NCBI RefSeq assembly: GCF_017168335.1
Contig: NZ_JABFAU010000013.1
Location: 122,499-186,498 of the forward strand
Reading direction: 5' to 3'
Source: Rhodococcus sp. KRD162
GTDB lineage: Bacteria; Actinomycetota; Actinomycetes; Mycobacteriales; Mycobacteriaceae
Length of the DNA: 64,000 nt
In this document: positions 8,400 to 17,685 of the stretch, piece after piece
How positions within the stretch are numbered: the first letter of the stretch is position 1
How the letters are laid out: each line of letters begins with the position of its first letter
Notes under the pieces: model-generated
Database searches by the model: none
Told to the model about the DNA's origin: nothing
Seen by the model: the letters and a program-made list of their open reading frames with translations, nothing else
Translations under genes and position numbers: made by a program

Positions 8400-9890
8400 T
8401 CAGGATCCGATCGAGACCTTCGAGCGGGGTCGCCCGAATTTCATGGCACCGTCCACGAGCTTGCCGTAGCGCAGCACCGGCAGATCCCGGAAGTAGTTCA
8501 TCCGCAGCTTCCACGGGGTTTCGCTCCCCTGCTTGGGGAAGTTGTCCACCGCGCGCAGCACGTAGCCGGCAGCGAAGTCGAGGAACGGTTCCTCACCGAC
8601 GGAGGGGTCGCGCTCGAGTTCGACGGTGCTGTACCCGTTGTCGTCCATGTGCGCGAGCAGTCGCATGACGTAGTTGGAGACCATGTCTGCCTTGAGCGTC
8701 CACGACGCGTTGGTATAGCCGACGACGAAGGCGAAGTTCGGAATCCCGGTGAGCATCATGCCCTTGTAGGCCATGGTGCTGGGCAGGTCGATGTCTTTGC
8801 CGTCCACTCGAAACTGGGCACCACCGAGGGCGGAGAGGTTCAATCCCGTTGCGGTGACGACGATATCGGCGTCGAGCTGCTGTCCGGACTTCAATTTCAG
8901 TCCGGTCTCGGTGAAGGTGTCGATGTGATCGGTGACGATCGAGACCTGATCCTTGCGGATGGCGCGGAACAGGTCGTTGTCCGGCACCAGACACAGCCGC
9001 TGATCCCACGGGTTGTAGGACGGGGTGAAATGGGTGTCGAGGTCGTACCCCTTCGGCAGCCAGCCCTCCTGCAACTTGCGGATTCGCTTCTTCATGAATT
9101 CCGGATACTTCTGACTCAGCGAGTAGATCAGCATCGCCATCGACACGTTCTTCAGACGAGTGACGCTGTACGCCAACTTCTTCGGCAGCCGACGACGCAG
9201 CGTCTGCGCAATCGGATCCTTCGAGGGAAGCGAGAGGATGTAGCTGGGCGATCGCTGTAGCAGGGTGACGTGCTCGGCGTCGTGGGCGAGATTGGGTGCC
9301 AGGGTGATCGCCGTGGCACCGCTGCCGATGACGACGATCTTCTTGCCCGCGTAGTCCAGGTCCTCGGGCCAGTGCTGCGGGTGGATCACCTGACCGCCGA
9401 AGTTCTCCTGGCCGGCGAATTCGGGGGTGAAGCCTTTGTCATAGTTGTAGTAGCCACTGCAGGAGAACACGAAAGACGCAGTGATGGTGACCGTTTCATC
9501 GGTGTCGGTGCGCTGCGCGGTCACCGTCCAGAATTGCTGCTCGCTGGACCATTCGAGTGCGACGACCTTGTGATGGAACCGAATATGCTTGTCGACCCCC
9601 GCTTCTCGGGCCGTCTCGACGATGTACTCGCGGATATCGGTGCCGTCGGCGATGGACTTGTCCCCCATCCACGGCTTGAAGCTGTATCCGAGGGTGTACA
9701 TGTCCGAGTCGGAGCGAATGCCGGGGTAGCGGAACAGATCCCACGTTCCGCCGATCGCGCCACGGCTTTCGAGGATCGCGTAGGTCTTGCCGGGCAGGTC
9801 ATGCCCGAGATGGCGCGCAGCACCGATCCCGGACAGTCCCGCACCGATGATGAGGACATCGACCTCGGGGGAAGGCAGTACGGCAGTCAT
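8400..9890 (-). CDS. Flavin-containing (Baeyer-Villiger type) monooxygenase, EthA/MymA-like
   Basis: A 496-residue FAD/NADPH oxygenase. The FAD-binding motif is IGAGLSGIGAA near residue 14 and the NADPH-binding motif is GSGATAITLAP. Between them is FGGQVIHPQHWP, which fits the Baeyer-Villiger fingerprint FxGxxxHxxxWP. The length matches M. tuberculosis EthA and MymA. It is the second gene of a leftward pair, 29 bp after the SDR gene. It likely inserts oxygen next to a ketone carbonyl or oxidises a sulfur or nitrogen centre; the substrate is unknown. Confidence 0.87.
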   Translation of the reverse strand: MTAVLPSPEVDVLIIGAGLSGIGAARHLGHDLPGKTYAILESRGAIGGTWDLFRYPGIRSDSDMYTLGYSFKPWMGDKSIADGTDIREYIVETAREAGVDKHIRFHHKVVALEWSSEQQFWTVTAQRTDTDETVTITASFVFSCSGYYNYDKGFTPEFAGQENFGGQVIHPQHWPEDLDYAGKKIVVIGSGATAITLAPNLAHDAEHVTLLQRSPSYILSLPSKDPIAQTLRRRLPKKLAYSVTRLKNVSMAMLIYSLSQKYPEFMKKRIRKLQEGWLPKGYDLDTHFTPSYNPWDQRLCLVPDNDLFRAIRKDQVSIVTDHIDTFTETGLKLKSGQQLDADIVVTATGLNLSALGGAQFRVDGKDIDLPSTMAYKGMMLTGIPNFAFVVGYTNASWTLKADMVSNYVMRLLAHMDDNGYSTVELERDPSVGEEPFLDFAAGYVLRAVDNFPKQGSETPWKLRMNYFRDLPVLRYGKLVDGAMKFGRPRSKVSIGS

Positions 9891-9919
9891 GTCGGCAACG
9901 ATTCCTTCGGTGTGGTGGA

Positions 9920-10786
9920 TCAGGTGGTCTTGTTGCGGGCGCTTTCGGATCTACCCAGGCTCGCTACTTCTTCGTCCATCTTCGGCAGGATCGTCGGAAC
10001 GTGCGCGAGCATGGCGCGATCGCCGACCCGTGAGGTGATGACTGCCTTGAACCAGGAGGCTGCGCCCACCCACCGCGGCACGTAGACGCGGCGTTTGCGT
10101 TTGGCCAGGCCGTCGACGAACGCGTCGACGCATTGCTGGACGGTCATAGTCTTGCCGAGCGGGCCGGGTAGGACCGCGAGCAGATCCTGGAAAGCCGTGA
10201 GATCCGATTTGGCATCCTGCACCATCGGAGTGTCGATCCACGCCATGTGCGCAGACCCGACGTCGACACCCCGGTAGTCGACCTCAAGGCGAAGCGCATT
10301 CGCGAAATGCTCGGCCGCGGCCTTGCTGGCGTTGTATGCCGCCAAGCCGGGGCATGGGGTGAACGCGGCGAGCGAGGACACCACGAGGATGTAGCCGTGT
10401 CGTTCGATCAGCGACGGCAGTGCAGCTCGAACCGTGTTGAACACGCCCATCACGTTGATGTCCATGACGCGCTGAAACGACGCCGGGTCCACCTGCATGA
10501 TCGACCCATAACTGGCAATTCCCGCGTTGGCGAGCACCAGATCGATGCCCCCGTACGCCGCGATCCCGCCGTCGACAGCGCGTTGCATATCGTCCAGATT
10601 CCGGACGTCGGCGACGAACGCGGTCGCCTTCAGCTGGGTCTCGAGCTCACGCAGTGGAGCTTCGTCGACGTCGACGAGGACCAGCTGTGCGCCTCGACTC
10701 GCGAGCGCCCGCGCCGTCTCGGCCCCGATCCCCCGGGCCGCGCCGGTGATCAGCACAACCTTGTTTCGCAGCGTCGACGCCGCCAT
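9920..10786 (-). CDS. SDR-family oxidoreductase
   Basis: A 288-residue short-chain dehydrogenase. The Rossmann motif is TGAARGIG, followed by the LANAG motif, catalytic Ser in VVSSLAA, and Y151/K155 in YNASK. The C-terminal extension with VPRWVGAASWFKAV is typical of the SadH-like subgroup found with MymA-type monooxygenases. It is first in an operon with the monooxygenase and divergent from a TetR regulator. An alcohol-ketone interconversion feeding the Baeyer-Villiger step is a reasonable inference. Confidence 0.87.
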   Translation of the reverse strand: MAASTLRNKVVLITGAARGIGAETARALASRGAQLVLVDVDEAPLRELETQLKATAFVADVRNLDDMQRAVDGGIAAYGGIDLVLANAGIASYGSIMQVDPASFQRVMDINVMGVFNTVRAALPSLIERHGYILVVSSLAAFTPCPGLAAYNASKAAAEHFANALRLEVDYRGVDVGSAHMAWIDTPMVQDAKSDLTAFQDLLAVLPGPLGKTMTVQQCVDAFVDGLAKRKRRVYVPRWVGAASWFKAVITSRVGDRAMLAHVPTILPKMDEEVASLGRSESARNKTT

Positions 10787-10832
10787 GGTGTCCCCCTAGA
10801 TAGGAATTCATACCTGCGAACACTTTGCATCT

Positions 10833-10848
10833 GATACCGAGCGGTGTC
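10833..10848. promoter_or_regulatory. Candidate TetR operator in the SDR/TetR divergent promoter
   Basis: The imperfect palindrome gataccgagcggtgtc (6-bp arms with one mismatch) lies between the two divergent start codons, 12 bp before the TetR start. Its position suits autoregulation and control of the SDR/monooxygenase operon. Confidence 0.4.
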
Positions 10849-10859
10849 AAGATCTTCCT

Positions 10860-11504
10860 GTGACTACAGATCACAGTGAACTCGGCCGCACCTACCGCGG
10901 CGCGCCCCCGCAACAGCGGCAGCAAGAACGCCGCACGCGACTGCTCGACGCCGCCGTCGAAGTGTTCGGCACCTCCGGCTACCGGACGGCAACCGTGGAG
11001 AAGGTGTGCATCCAGGCAGGACTGACCAAGCGCTATTTCTACGAGTCCTTCAGCAACAGCGAAGATCTCCTGATGGCCACCTACTCCCGGGCCACCGACG
11101 ACATGCGCGAGAACATCCTGGCCGGCGCAGCCGCCGACACCGACTCCAGTGAGCAGGTGCTCCGGGGAGCCCTGACGGGCTTTTTCACGTTCGTCGCCGA
11201 GCACCCGAAATCGGCCCGCATCGCCTTCGTCGAGATCCTGGGCGTCTCTCCCGTCGTCGACGCGTTGTACCGCAAGACCACCGCCTCGTTCTCCGCGACC
11301 CTGCTCGAGGTCGCCGAGACCGTCGGTTCCAGCAGGGGCCTCGCCGGGCCGAACCGTCGAACACTCGCGATGGGGCTGGTGGGGGCGGTACTGACGATCG
11401 CCCAACAGTGGCTGCTCTCGCCCGAGCCCGAACCCCTCGACGCGGTGATCGCCAGCGCGCACACGATTCTGGCCGCGGTGGTCTTCGGCCGCGTCGACGG
11501 CTGA
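10860..11504 (+). CDS. TetR-family transcriptional regulator
   Basis: A 214-residue regulator starting at GTG 10860. The N-terminal helix-turn-helix is at about residues 30-75 (AVEVFGTSGYRTATVEKVCIQAGLTKRYFYESF), and the rest is the helical ligand-binding domain. It is divergent from the SDR/monooxygenase pair, and so is probably their repressor. The ligand may be a hydrophobic ketone or fatty-acid-derived compound, by analogy with other monooxygenase regulators. Confidence 0.85.
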   Translation: MTTDHSELGRTYRGAPPQQRQQERRTRLLDAAVEVFGTSGYRTATVEKVCIQAGLTKRYFYESFSNSEDLLMATYSRATDDMRENILAGAAADTDSSEQVLRGALTGFFTFVAEHPKSARIAFVEILGVSPVVDALYRKTTASFSATLLEVAETVGSSRGLAGPNRRTLAMGLVGAVLTIAQQWLLSPEPEPLDAVIASAHTILAAVVFGRVDG

Positions 11505-11528
11505 GCCGCGGTTGGAGAGGCCGCCGGC

Positions 11529-12530
11529 TCAGGTTCTGCCCTGCAGCGGCTCCATCGGAGCGTCCGCGGCCGAGCGTTCGCCGGATTTCACGACGATGAC
11601 ACCCAGCAGAATCAGTGCGCCTCCGGCGAGTTGGACCGGAGCCGGTGCCTGACCGAGCAGCAGCCACGCAAACACCAGCGCTGCAACAACTTCCATCAAC
11701 CCCATGAACGACGCCAGCCTCGACCCGAGGCGTCGGCCCGCGGCAATACCGAGGACATAGGCGAGCGCGGCCGTCACCACCCCGAGCCCGACGATGGGAA
11801 CCCACCACGGCACAACAGCATCGACGAAGGTGACGTCGGTGAGCGGGGCCTCGAACGGCACGATGCCGACCAGTCCGGCGAGCAGCAAGATGAGCCCACC
11901 CGCAAGCAATCCGCCGCCTGCGAGCACGATCGGGGGAAGTCCGTTGCTCTCGTCTGCGGACAACACCCAGTACACGGCCGCTCCGGCCATCGCTCCGAGT
12001 GCCCACAGCACGCCGAGGGTGTCGATATCGGCACCGGAAACCAGGTCGAGTACGAGCACCAGGCCCATCGCGGCCAACAGCGCGCCGACCACGGTCAGGC
12101 CGCCCGGGCGCTGGTGATGGCGAAACCACATCCATCCGATCACGGCGACAGGCGAGGTGAACTCGATGAGCAGCGCCACCCCCACTTCCATGCGTCCGAC
12201 TGCATTGAAGAATGCGAGCTGGCACCCGGCCACGGCGAACGCGCCGTACGCGGCGAGCAACTTCCAGTTCTGACGCAGCAGAGCCCAGCGTCCCCGCAGA
12301 GCCAGGATCGACGGAATCGACAACACCGCTGCGGCGAGCAGGATCCGCGCGGTCACCGCGGCACCGGCCGTCCACCCTGCGTCGAGCAGCCCTTTGGCCA
12401 ACGAGCCCGCGAGTCCGAACGAGGCGGCCGAGAGCAGAGCGAAACCGAGCCCCGACAGTCGCCGCGAGCGTGCCGCAGCGTCGTGGTTGGACGCAAGATT
12501 CTGGTTTGCGTCATGAGTGTAGGCCGTCAT
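11529..12530 (-). CDS. EamA/DMT-family transporter
   Basis: A 333-residue integral membrane protein with about ten transmembrane helices in two EamA repeats (FALLSAASFGLAGSLAKG and LWALGAMAGAAVYWVL begin the halves). This drug/metabolite family exports amino acids, nucleosides or drugs, or imports them in some members. The C-terminal tail is short and cytoplasmic. The start is the ATG of MTAYTHDANQN at 12530; an upstream ATG at 12584 would overlap the divergent gene. The substrate cannot be deduced. Confidence 0.83.
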   Translation of the reverse strand: MTAYTHDANQNLASNHDAAARSRRLSGLGFALLSAASFGLAGSLAKGLLDAGWTAGAAVTARILLAAAVLSIPSILALRGRWALLRQNWKLLAAYGAFAVAGCQLAFFNAVGRMEVGVALLIEFTSPVAVIGWMWFRHHQRPGGLTVVGALLAAMGLVLVLDLVSGADIDTLGVLWALGAMAGAAVYWVLSADESNGLPPIVLAGGGLLAGGLILLLAGLVGIVPFEAPLTDVTFVDAVVPWWVPIVGLGVVTAALAYVLGIAAGRRLGSRLASFMGLMEVVAALVFAWLLLGQAPAPVQLAGGALILLGVIVVKSGERSAADAPMEPLQGRT

Positions 12531-12569
12531 GACATGTGACAGTAGAGAACGACTTGGTAAGGTGTCAAT

Positions 12570-13106
12570 ATGCTTTTTGCTCATGACGCCGAACTGTCGC
12601 TCCTGTCCGCCGTGGCACTGGTCAATTCCGCCGAGGACCCCGACACGTTGACCACACGCGAGGAGCTGGCCGAGTTCATTTCCGAACAGGGCTACTCGGG
12701 CCGGTTCGACGGAGACGATGCCGAACTCGACGCCGTACGAGCCCTACGGCCGACCCTGCGGGCGCTGCTCACCAGCAGCCGCGAGGATGCGGTAGTCGAG
12801 GTCAACCGGTTACTGGCAGAGTCCTCGGCACTGCCGCGACTGGTGCGCCACGGAGATCTCGACTGGCACGTCCATGCGGTGGCGGACGACAGTCCGCTGG
12901 CGACGCGGATCATCGTCGAGACCGCCATGGCCATGATCGACGTCATCCGCGCAGACGAACTCTCCCGCCTCGACGTGTGCGCCGATCCGGAGTGCAACGG
13001 CCTCGTCCTCGACCTCTCGCGCAATCGTTCTCGGCGATTCTGCAGCACCACCTGCGGCAACCGTGCGGCCGTTGCCGCGTACCGCGCACGCAAAGCGCAG
13101 GTATGA
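12570..13106 (+). CDS. CGNR zinc-finger (ABATE-domain) regulator
   Basis: A 178-residue protein. The N-terminal 130 residues match the ABATE stress-response domain found in this family. The C-terminus has the CGNR zinc finger: CADPEC and then CSTTCGNRAAVAAYRARK, with four cysteines to bind zinc and a basic helix to contact DNA. It is divergent from the EamA transporter across 39 bp, so it may control that exporter. This is a common arrangement for CGNR genes and transporters in actinobacteria. Confidence 0.83.
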   Translation: MLFAHDAELSLLSAVALVNSAEDPDTLTTREELAEFISEQGYSGRFDGDDAELDAVRALRPTLRALLTSSREDAVVEVNRLLAESSALPRLVRHGDLDWHVHAVADDSPLATRIIVETAMAMIDVIRADELSRLDVCADPECNGLVLDLSRNRSRRFCSTTCGNRAAVAAYRARKAQV

Positions 13107-13208
13107 CAGGGCCGATACGGACCTCGCGGAAGGTTCTCGCTTTCTCACAGCATCAATCGTTCGACTGCAAAACCCTATCGATGCAGTTCAGTCGGTGTTC
13201 CAACCCCC

Positions 13209-13262
13209 GGTGACGCCGTCACCGCAGCACCGAGTTCACCTCGAATACACCACCGGGTGGTG
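13209..13262. promoter_or_regulatory. Two perfect 15-bp inverted repeats upstream of the ABC operon
   Basis: The 199-bp spacer before the ATPase gene contains ggtgacgccgtcacc at 13209-13223 and caccaccgggtggtg at 13248-13262. Each has 7-bp arms around one central base. The first could be an operator and the second could also be a short hairpin. No regulator gene adjoins them; the LysR gene at the far end of the operon is one candidate. Confidence 0.35.
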
Positions 13263-13305
13263 GCATGTCGTCATCGATGTCGACAGCACCATGTGAGGGG
13301 TTTCG

Positions 13306-14427
13306 GTGGGCCGCATACAACTCCAGTCCGTGTCCAAGAAGTTCGGTGCAGCCTACGCACTGGAGCAGGTGGACCTCGACATCGCCGACGGCGAATTCCT
13401 GGTACTCCTCGGGCCGAGCGGCTGCGGAAAGTCGACTCTGCTGCGCCTGGTCGCTGGGCTGGCCGAGCCGTCCAGCGGCCGAATCCTGCTCGACGGCAAA
13501 GACATCACCGCCGCACCGCCGCGTGAGCGAGACCTCGCCATGGTGTTTCAGAGCTACGCGCTCTATCCGCACCTGAGTGTCGCCAAGAACATCGGCTTCC
13601 CGCTTCGATCGCGCAAGTTCTCGCGAAAGCACATCGCCGGCGCCGTCGCGACTGCCGCCGCGGCCCTCGACCTGAGCGAGCTCCTCTCCCGCCGCCCCGC
13701 CGAACTCTCCGGTGGACAGAGGCAGCGAGTTGCTCTGGCCCGGGCCATGGTTCGAGATCCGGGCGCATTCCTGATGGACGAACCTCTGTCCAATCTCGAC
13801 GCGAAACTGCGTAGCGCCACGCGTACCGAGTTGATCGATGTGCATCGACGGATCGGCACGACCTTCCTGTACGTCACGCACGATCAGGTCGAGGCGATGA
13901 CGATGGCGACGCGAATCGCGCTGATGGACAACGGCCGTATCGAACAGGTCGGCACACCGGCCGAGCTCTACGACACACCGAGGTCGGTCTTCGTCGCCGG
14001 ATTCCTCGGTGCCCCGCCGATGAATCTCTTCGACGCCACCGTCACGGCGCATCGCGGTGAACTCCACGCCGTCGCACCCGGGGTGAACATTGCGCTGGGT
14101 ATCGAGGCGAAGGCTCACACCGATCACCCGGTCACCATCGGCATTCGGCCGGAGAAGCTGCACATTGCGGACACACACGCACCGGTGACCGCGAACGTCA
14201 CCGCGGTCGAGAACCTCGGCAGCGAGGAGCTGATCCACATTCGTACCGCCGTGAACACGTTGTGTATCAGAGCATCTCGACCGTCCACCGCTCGCGTCGG
14301 CGCTCCGATCCGAGCTCGGGTCGCGCCTGTGGACGTGCACCTGTTCGACCCCGAGACCGGACGCCGCCTGACCTGGGTACCGCAGGACGCACCCGCATGC
14401 ACCGGCGAACCACTGTTCGTCGCATGA
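13306..14427 (+). CDS. ABC transporter ATP-binding protein (UgpC/MsmK type)
   Basis: A 373-residue ATPase of a carbohydrate (CUT1) importer. Walker A is GPSGCGKST, the signature is LSGGQRQR, Walker B is FLMDEPLSNLD, and the switch His is in VTHDQ. A C-terminal regulatory TOBE/MOP domain occupies about residues 240-373, which defines the UgpC/MalK class. It starts at GTG 13306 behind GAGGGG. It is the first gene of a five-gene operon with a binding protein, a phosphoesterase and two permeases. Confidence 0.9.
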   Translation: MGRIQLQSVSKKFGAAYALEQVDLDIADGEFLVLLGPSGCGKSTLLRLVAGLAEPSSGRILLDGKDITAAPPRERDLAMVFQSYALYPHLSVAKNIGFPLRSRKFSRKHIAGAVATAAAALDLSELLSRRPAELSGGQRQRVALARAMVRDPGAFLMDEPLSNLDAKLRSATRTELIDVHRRIGTTFLYVTHDQVEAMTMATRIALMDNGRIEQVGTPAELYDTPRSVFVAGFLGAPPMNLFDATVTAHRGELHAVAPGVNIALGIEAKAHTDHPVTIGIRPEKLHIADTHAPVTANVTAVENLGSEELIHIRTAVNTLCIRASRPSTARVGAPIRARVAPVDVHLFDPETGRRLTWVPQDAPACTGEPLFVA

Positions 14428-14462
14428 CCGACCATCCCTCTGAATCGAACGGAGTACCGACA

Positions 14463-15839
14463 ATGAAACGCATTCTCACCGGATCGGGAGCGCTGGCAGT
14501 GAGCGCGCTCCTGTTGACAGCCTGCGGAGGACTCGGCACCACGACGGCCTCGAGCCCGACGGCCGGATCGACCTCGATTCCCGAACTCGCCCCGGATCAA
14601 CCGGTGTCGATAGTGTTCGAGAGCTACAACTACGGATTGGCCGGTGCCTGGACCGATACGTTCGACACCCTCATCGCCGAGTTCGAGCGCGAGCACCCGA
14701 ACATCACCGTCACCGCCCAGAAGCCTCAGGGCAACAGCCCCAATCCCGCGACGGACACGGTGTCGAGTATCCAGAGCCAGATGGTCGCCGGGGCAGCACC
14801 GGATGTGGCACAGCTCGGCTTCAGTGACCTCGATTTCACCATTCATCAGCTGGGGGCGAAATCGCTCGACGATCTCGTCGGCAAGGACGAGGTGCAACGC
14901 AACTTCGACGGCGCATCGCACCCCTACGCCGCTACCGCACGTACACTCGCGGACTGGGACGGCACGACATACGGAGTGCCGTTCGTCTTCTCGACTCCCG
15001 TCTTCTACTACAACGCCAGCTTGTTCGAGCAGGCCGGTCTCGATCCGGCGAAGCCGCCCACCACCTGGGACGAGGTGGCATCGGCGGCATCGGCCATCGC
15101 GTCGAAGACCGAGAAAGGTGGGGTGTACCTGGACTGCCTCACCAAGTCGGCCAAAGACTGGTGCTTCCAGAGCCTGGTTCGATCCAACGGAGGCAGAGTC
15201 ATCTCGCAGGACCGGTCGACGCTCGAGTTCGACGCTGCCCCCGCCGTCGAAGCTGTCACCATGGCCCGCAGGCTCGTCGACTCCGGCGCGACTCCGAAGC
15301 TCAACCAGAAACAGGGTTACGAGGCCTTCGCACGCGGCGACATGGGAATGATCCTCGAAACCAGCGCAATTCAGGGAAAGTTCATCGAGGGCGCGCAGGG
15401 CAAGTGGGACCTGCGAGCCACCACGATGCCGTCGTTCGGCTCGAACCCCCTGGTACCGACCAACTCCGGCGCATCGCTGTTCACGTTCGCTTCCGATCCA
15501 GCGAAGCAGCGCGCATCATGGGAGCTGATCAAGTTCCTCACCAGCGAGGATTCCTACACCGCGATCTCGAAGGGAATCGGATACCTGCCACTGCGCACCG
15601 GACTGGTCGACGACCCCGACGGGCTCGAACAGTGGGCCGAGTCGAGCCCGTTGATCGGCCCCAATCTGACGCAGTTGGCCACGATGGAACCGTGGGTCTC
15701 GATGCCCGGCAACGACTATCTGCAAATTCGGGACGGCATGATGGACGCCGTCGAATCGGCCGTGTACCAGGGCGCGGACCCGGCGGGCACGTTGACCGCC
15801 GCTCAGCAGCAGGCGACCACGCTCCTTCCGGCATCGTGA
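14463..15839 (+). CDS. Extracellular solute-binding lipoprotein (CUT1 sugar/glycerol-phosphate type)
   Basis: A 458-residue binding protein. A type II signal peptide ends at the lipobox LLLTAC near residue 20, so it is anchored to the outer face of the membrane. The mature part has the UgpB/MalE-like family 1 fold (TLIAEFEREHPNITV, YGVPFVFSTPVFYYN, MGMILETSA). It starts at ATG 14463, 35 bp after the ATPase gene. The stop overlaps the phosphoesterase start (GTGA). The ligand is a sugar or a glycerophosphodiester. Confidence 0.88.
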   Translation: MKRILTGSGALAVSALLLTACGGLGTTTASSPTAGSTSIPELAPDQPVSIVFESYNYGLAGAWTDTFDTLIAEFEREHPNITVTAQKPQGNSPNPATDTVSSIQSQMVAGAAPDVAQLGFSDLDFTIHQLGAKSLDDLVGKDEVQRNFDGASHPYAATARTLADWDGTTYGVPFVFSTPVFYYNASLFEQAGLDPAKPPTTWDEVASAASAIASKTEKGGVYLDCLTKSAKDWCFQSLVRSNGGRVISQDRSTLEFDAAPAVEAVTMARRLVDSGATPKLNQKQGYEAFARGDMGMILETSAIQGKFIEGAQGKWDLRATTMPSFGSNPLVPTNSGASLFTFASDPAKQRASWELIKFLTSEDSYTAISKGIGYLPLRTGLVDDPDGLEQWAESSPLIGPNLTQLATMEPWVSMPGNDYLQIRDGMMDAVESAVYQGADPAGTLTAAQQQATTLLPAS

Positions 15840-16708
15840 ACACGGCACGAGTGGAGCCTGCATTCACGCTGGTGCAGCTGACCGATACGCATCTGCGAGC
15901 CGAAGGAGAACTGGTCCACGGCAGCGTCGACACCTATGCCAATCTGACCCGCGTTCTCGATCAGCTGATGGCGTCGGGTCAGCGCGTGGACGCCATGGTC
16001 TTCTCCGGTGACGTGGCCGATGACGGAGACCCCGCCGCATACCGTCGGCTGCGCGAACTGGTCGAGCCGGTGGCCAGGTCTCTCGGTGCGGCAACGATCT
16101 ACGCGATGGGAAATCACGACGAGCGGACGGCATTCGGTCGAGAGCTCCTGGGCGAGAACGCGGTCTCGGATCCGGATCGCACGTTCGACTCCGTCCATGT
16201 CGTCGACGGTGTCCGCATCGTAGTTCTCGACAGCTCTACACCGGGCAGGCACGACGGCCGAATCGAGCCTCACCAACTACGCTGGCTTGCAGCGGAATTG
16301 ATGGTTCCATCTCCCCGAGGTTCGATCCTGGTACTGCATCACCCACCCATTTCGTCGCCGGTGGTGACGGTGAATCACCTACGACTGCAGAATCCTGCAG
16401 ATCTCGAGGAGGCGATCGCCGGTTCGGATGTCCGCATGATCGTCTGCGGCCATTCCCACCACACCGGGGCCGGGTCCATCGGCGGTGTTCCGGTGTGGGT
16501 CGGACCAGCGATGTCGTACCGGGTCGATGCCGCTCCACCGGCCGGACGGCACCGAGGCCTCAGCGGATTCGGCTTCACCCGAATCGATCTCCTCGAATCG
16601 GGCTGTACCGCAACTGCAGTCGATGCGACACCGTCGGCAACTGTCTACGACCGGTCTCAGCAGTCGATGCTGGAGAAACTGGCGGATCTCGAACGCCGGG
16701 CCGGGTGA
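15836..16708 (+). CDS. Calcineurin-like metallophosphoesterase (GpdQ/CpdA type)
   Basis: A 290-residue class III phosphodiesterase-like protein. All metal-binding motifs are present in order: DTH, GDVADDG, GNHDE, a LHHPP motif and GHSHHTGAG. It resembles both cyclic-nucleotide phosphodiesterases of the Rv0805 group and the glycerophosphodiesterase GpdQ. It lacks a signal peptide. It overlaps the binding-protein gene upstream and the first permease gene downstream by four bases each, so it is part of the transport operon. Hydrolysis of an imported phosphodiester is the simplest reading. Confidence 0.83.
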   Translation: MNTARVEPAFTLVQLTDTHLRAEGELVHGSVDTYANLTRVLDQLMASGQRVDAMVFSGDVADDGDPAAYRRLRELVEPVARSLGAATIYAMGNHDERTAFGRELLGENAVSDPDRTFDSVHVVDGVRIVVLDSSTPGRHDGRIEPHQLRWLAAELMVPSPRGSILVLHHPPISSPVVTVNHLRLQNPADLEEAIAGSDVRMIVCGHSHHTGAGSIGGVPVWVGPAMSYRVDAAPPAGRHRGLSGFGFTRIDLLESGCTATAVDATPSATVYDRSQQSMLEKLADLERRAG

Positions 16709-17685
16709 CCGGAGTGTTCGTCGTCGTCGAAGATCCACCGAACGCGGCCGTGGACACCGTTGCCGGCGTAGAGACCGTGGACACCGGTAAGCATGCCCTG
16801 CAGACCCGATGGACGCGCCTGGTCCGATCTGCGCAGCCCTACCTGTATCTGACACCGGCCGTCGCGTTGTTGATCATCTGGACCTATCGCCCCTTGGCAC
16901 AGGCGGCGGAACTGTCCACATATTCGTGGAATCTCCTACCGACGACTCCGATGGTGCCGGTCGGATCCGCGAACTATCGACGACTGCTCGAGCTACCCGA
17001 CGTAGCGGATTCTCTCTGGCGCACAGTGGTTCTCATTCTCGGACTGTTGCCTTTTTCTCTGATACTGCCGGTGATCGTCGCGTTCGCCACCAGATCGGTG
17101 AGCGGACGGGCGCGGGTGATCTACCAGAGCCTGATTTTCGCCCCGTTTCTGATTGCGCCCGTAGCCGGCGCGGCCGTCTGGCAGTGGCTCCTCGACCCAG
17201 GAGCCGGGATCGTCAATCGCATCCTCGGGTCCGACCGCAACTGGATCCAGGACGCCGACACCGCACAGTTCGTCATCATCGTGATCACCGGTTGGCATTT
17301 CCTGGGTTTCGCAGTGCTGGTGGTATCCGCTGGTATGGCCGGTGTCGACACCTCGTATCAGGAGGCCGCGCGAATGGACGGCGCATCGAACTCGCAGATC
17401 GACCGCTGGATCGTCCTGCCTCTGCTCTCGCCCACCTTGGTGTTCCTGGCACTGATGACCGTGCTCCTCAGTGCCCAGTGGACCTTCCCACTCATCGATA
17501 CCCTAACCCAGGGTGGGCCATCTCGCTCGACGACGAACATCTACTACCTGCTGTGGGACTACGGGTTCCGCACATTCGATGCCGGCCTGAGCGCCGCTGC
17601 GGGGATCGTACTGTTCGTCGGATTCGGGGCCATTGCCGGCGGACTGGTCTGGCTGTCGGAAAAGGTTGCTTTCCATGACGATTGA
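16705..17685 (+). CDS. ABC sugar transporter permease 1 (UgpA/MalF type)
   Basis: A 326-residue membrane protein with about six helices. The EAA loop that contacts the ATPase is YQEAARMDGASNSQIDRWI. The N-terminal 40 residues form a hydrophilic extension before the first helix (LYLTPAVALLIIWTY). It starts at GTG 16705, overlapping the phosphoesterase stop. It overlaps the second permease by 11 bases. The pair forms the membrane channel. Confidence 0.87.
   Translation: MTGVFVVVEDPPNAAVDTVAGVETVDTGKHALQTRWTRLVRSAQPYLYLTPAVALLIIWTYRPLAQAAELSTYSWNLLPTTPMVPVGSANYRRLLELPDVADSLWRTVVLILGLLPFSLILPVIVAFATRSVSGRARVIYQSLIFAPFLIAPVAGAAVWQWLLDPGAGIVNRILGSDRNWIQDADTAQFVIIVITGWHFLGFAVLVVSAGMAGVDTSYQEAARMDGASNSQIDRWIVLPLLSPTLVFLALMTVLLSAQWTFPLIDTLTQGGPSRSTTNIYYLLWDYGFRTFDAGLSAAAGIVLFVGFGAIAGGLVWLSEKVAFHDD

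Noticed and set aside
11185-12375. Long leftward frame across the TetR gene and EamA transporter
   Set aside because: It is very rich in Arg and Gly, overlaps two recognisable genes in other frames, and has no domain.
12531-12584. Extended N-terminus for the EamA transporter from ATG 12584
   Set aside because: It would run into the divergent CGNR gene, which starts at 12570, and adds a hydrophilic leader unlike the family. The ATG at 12530 gives the normal length.
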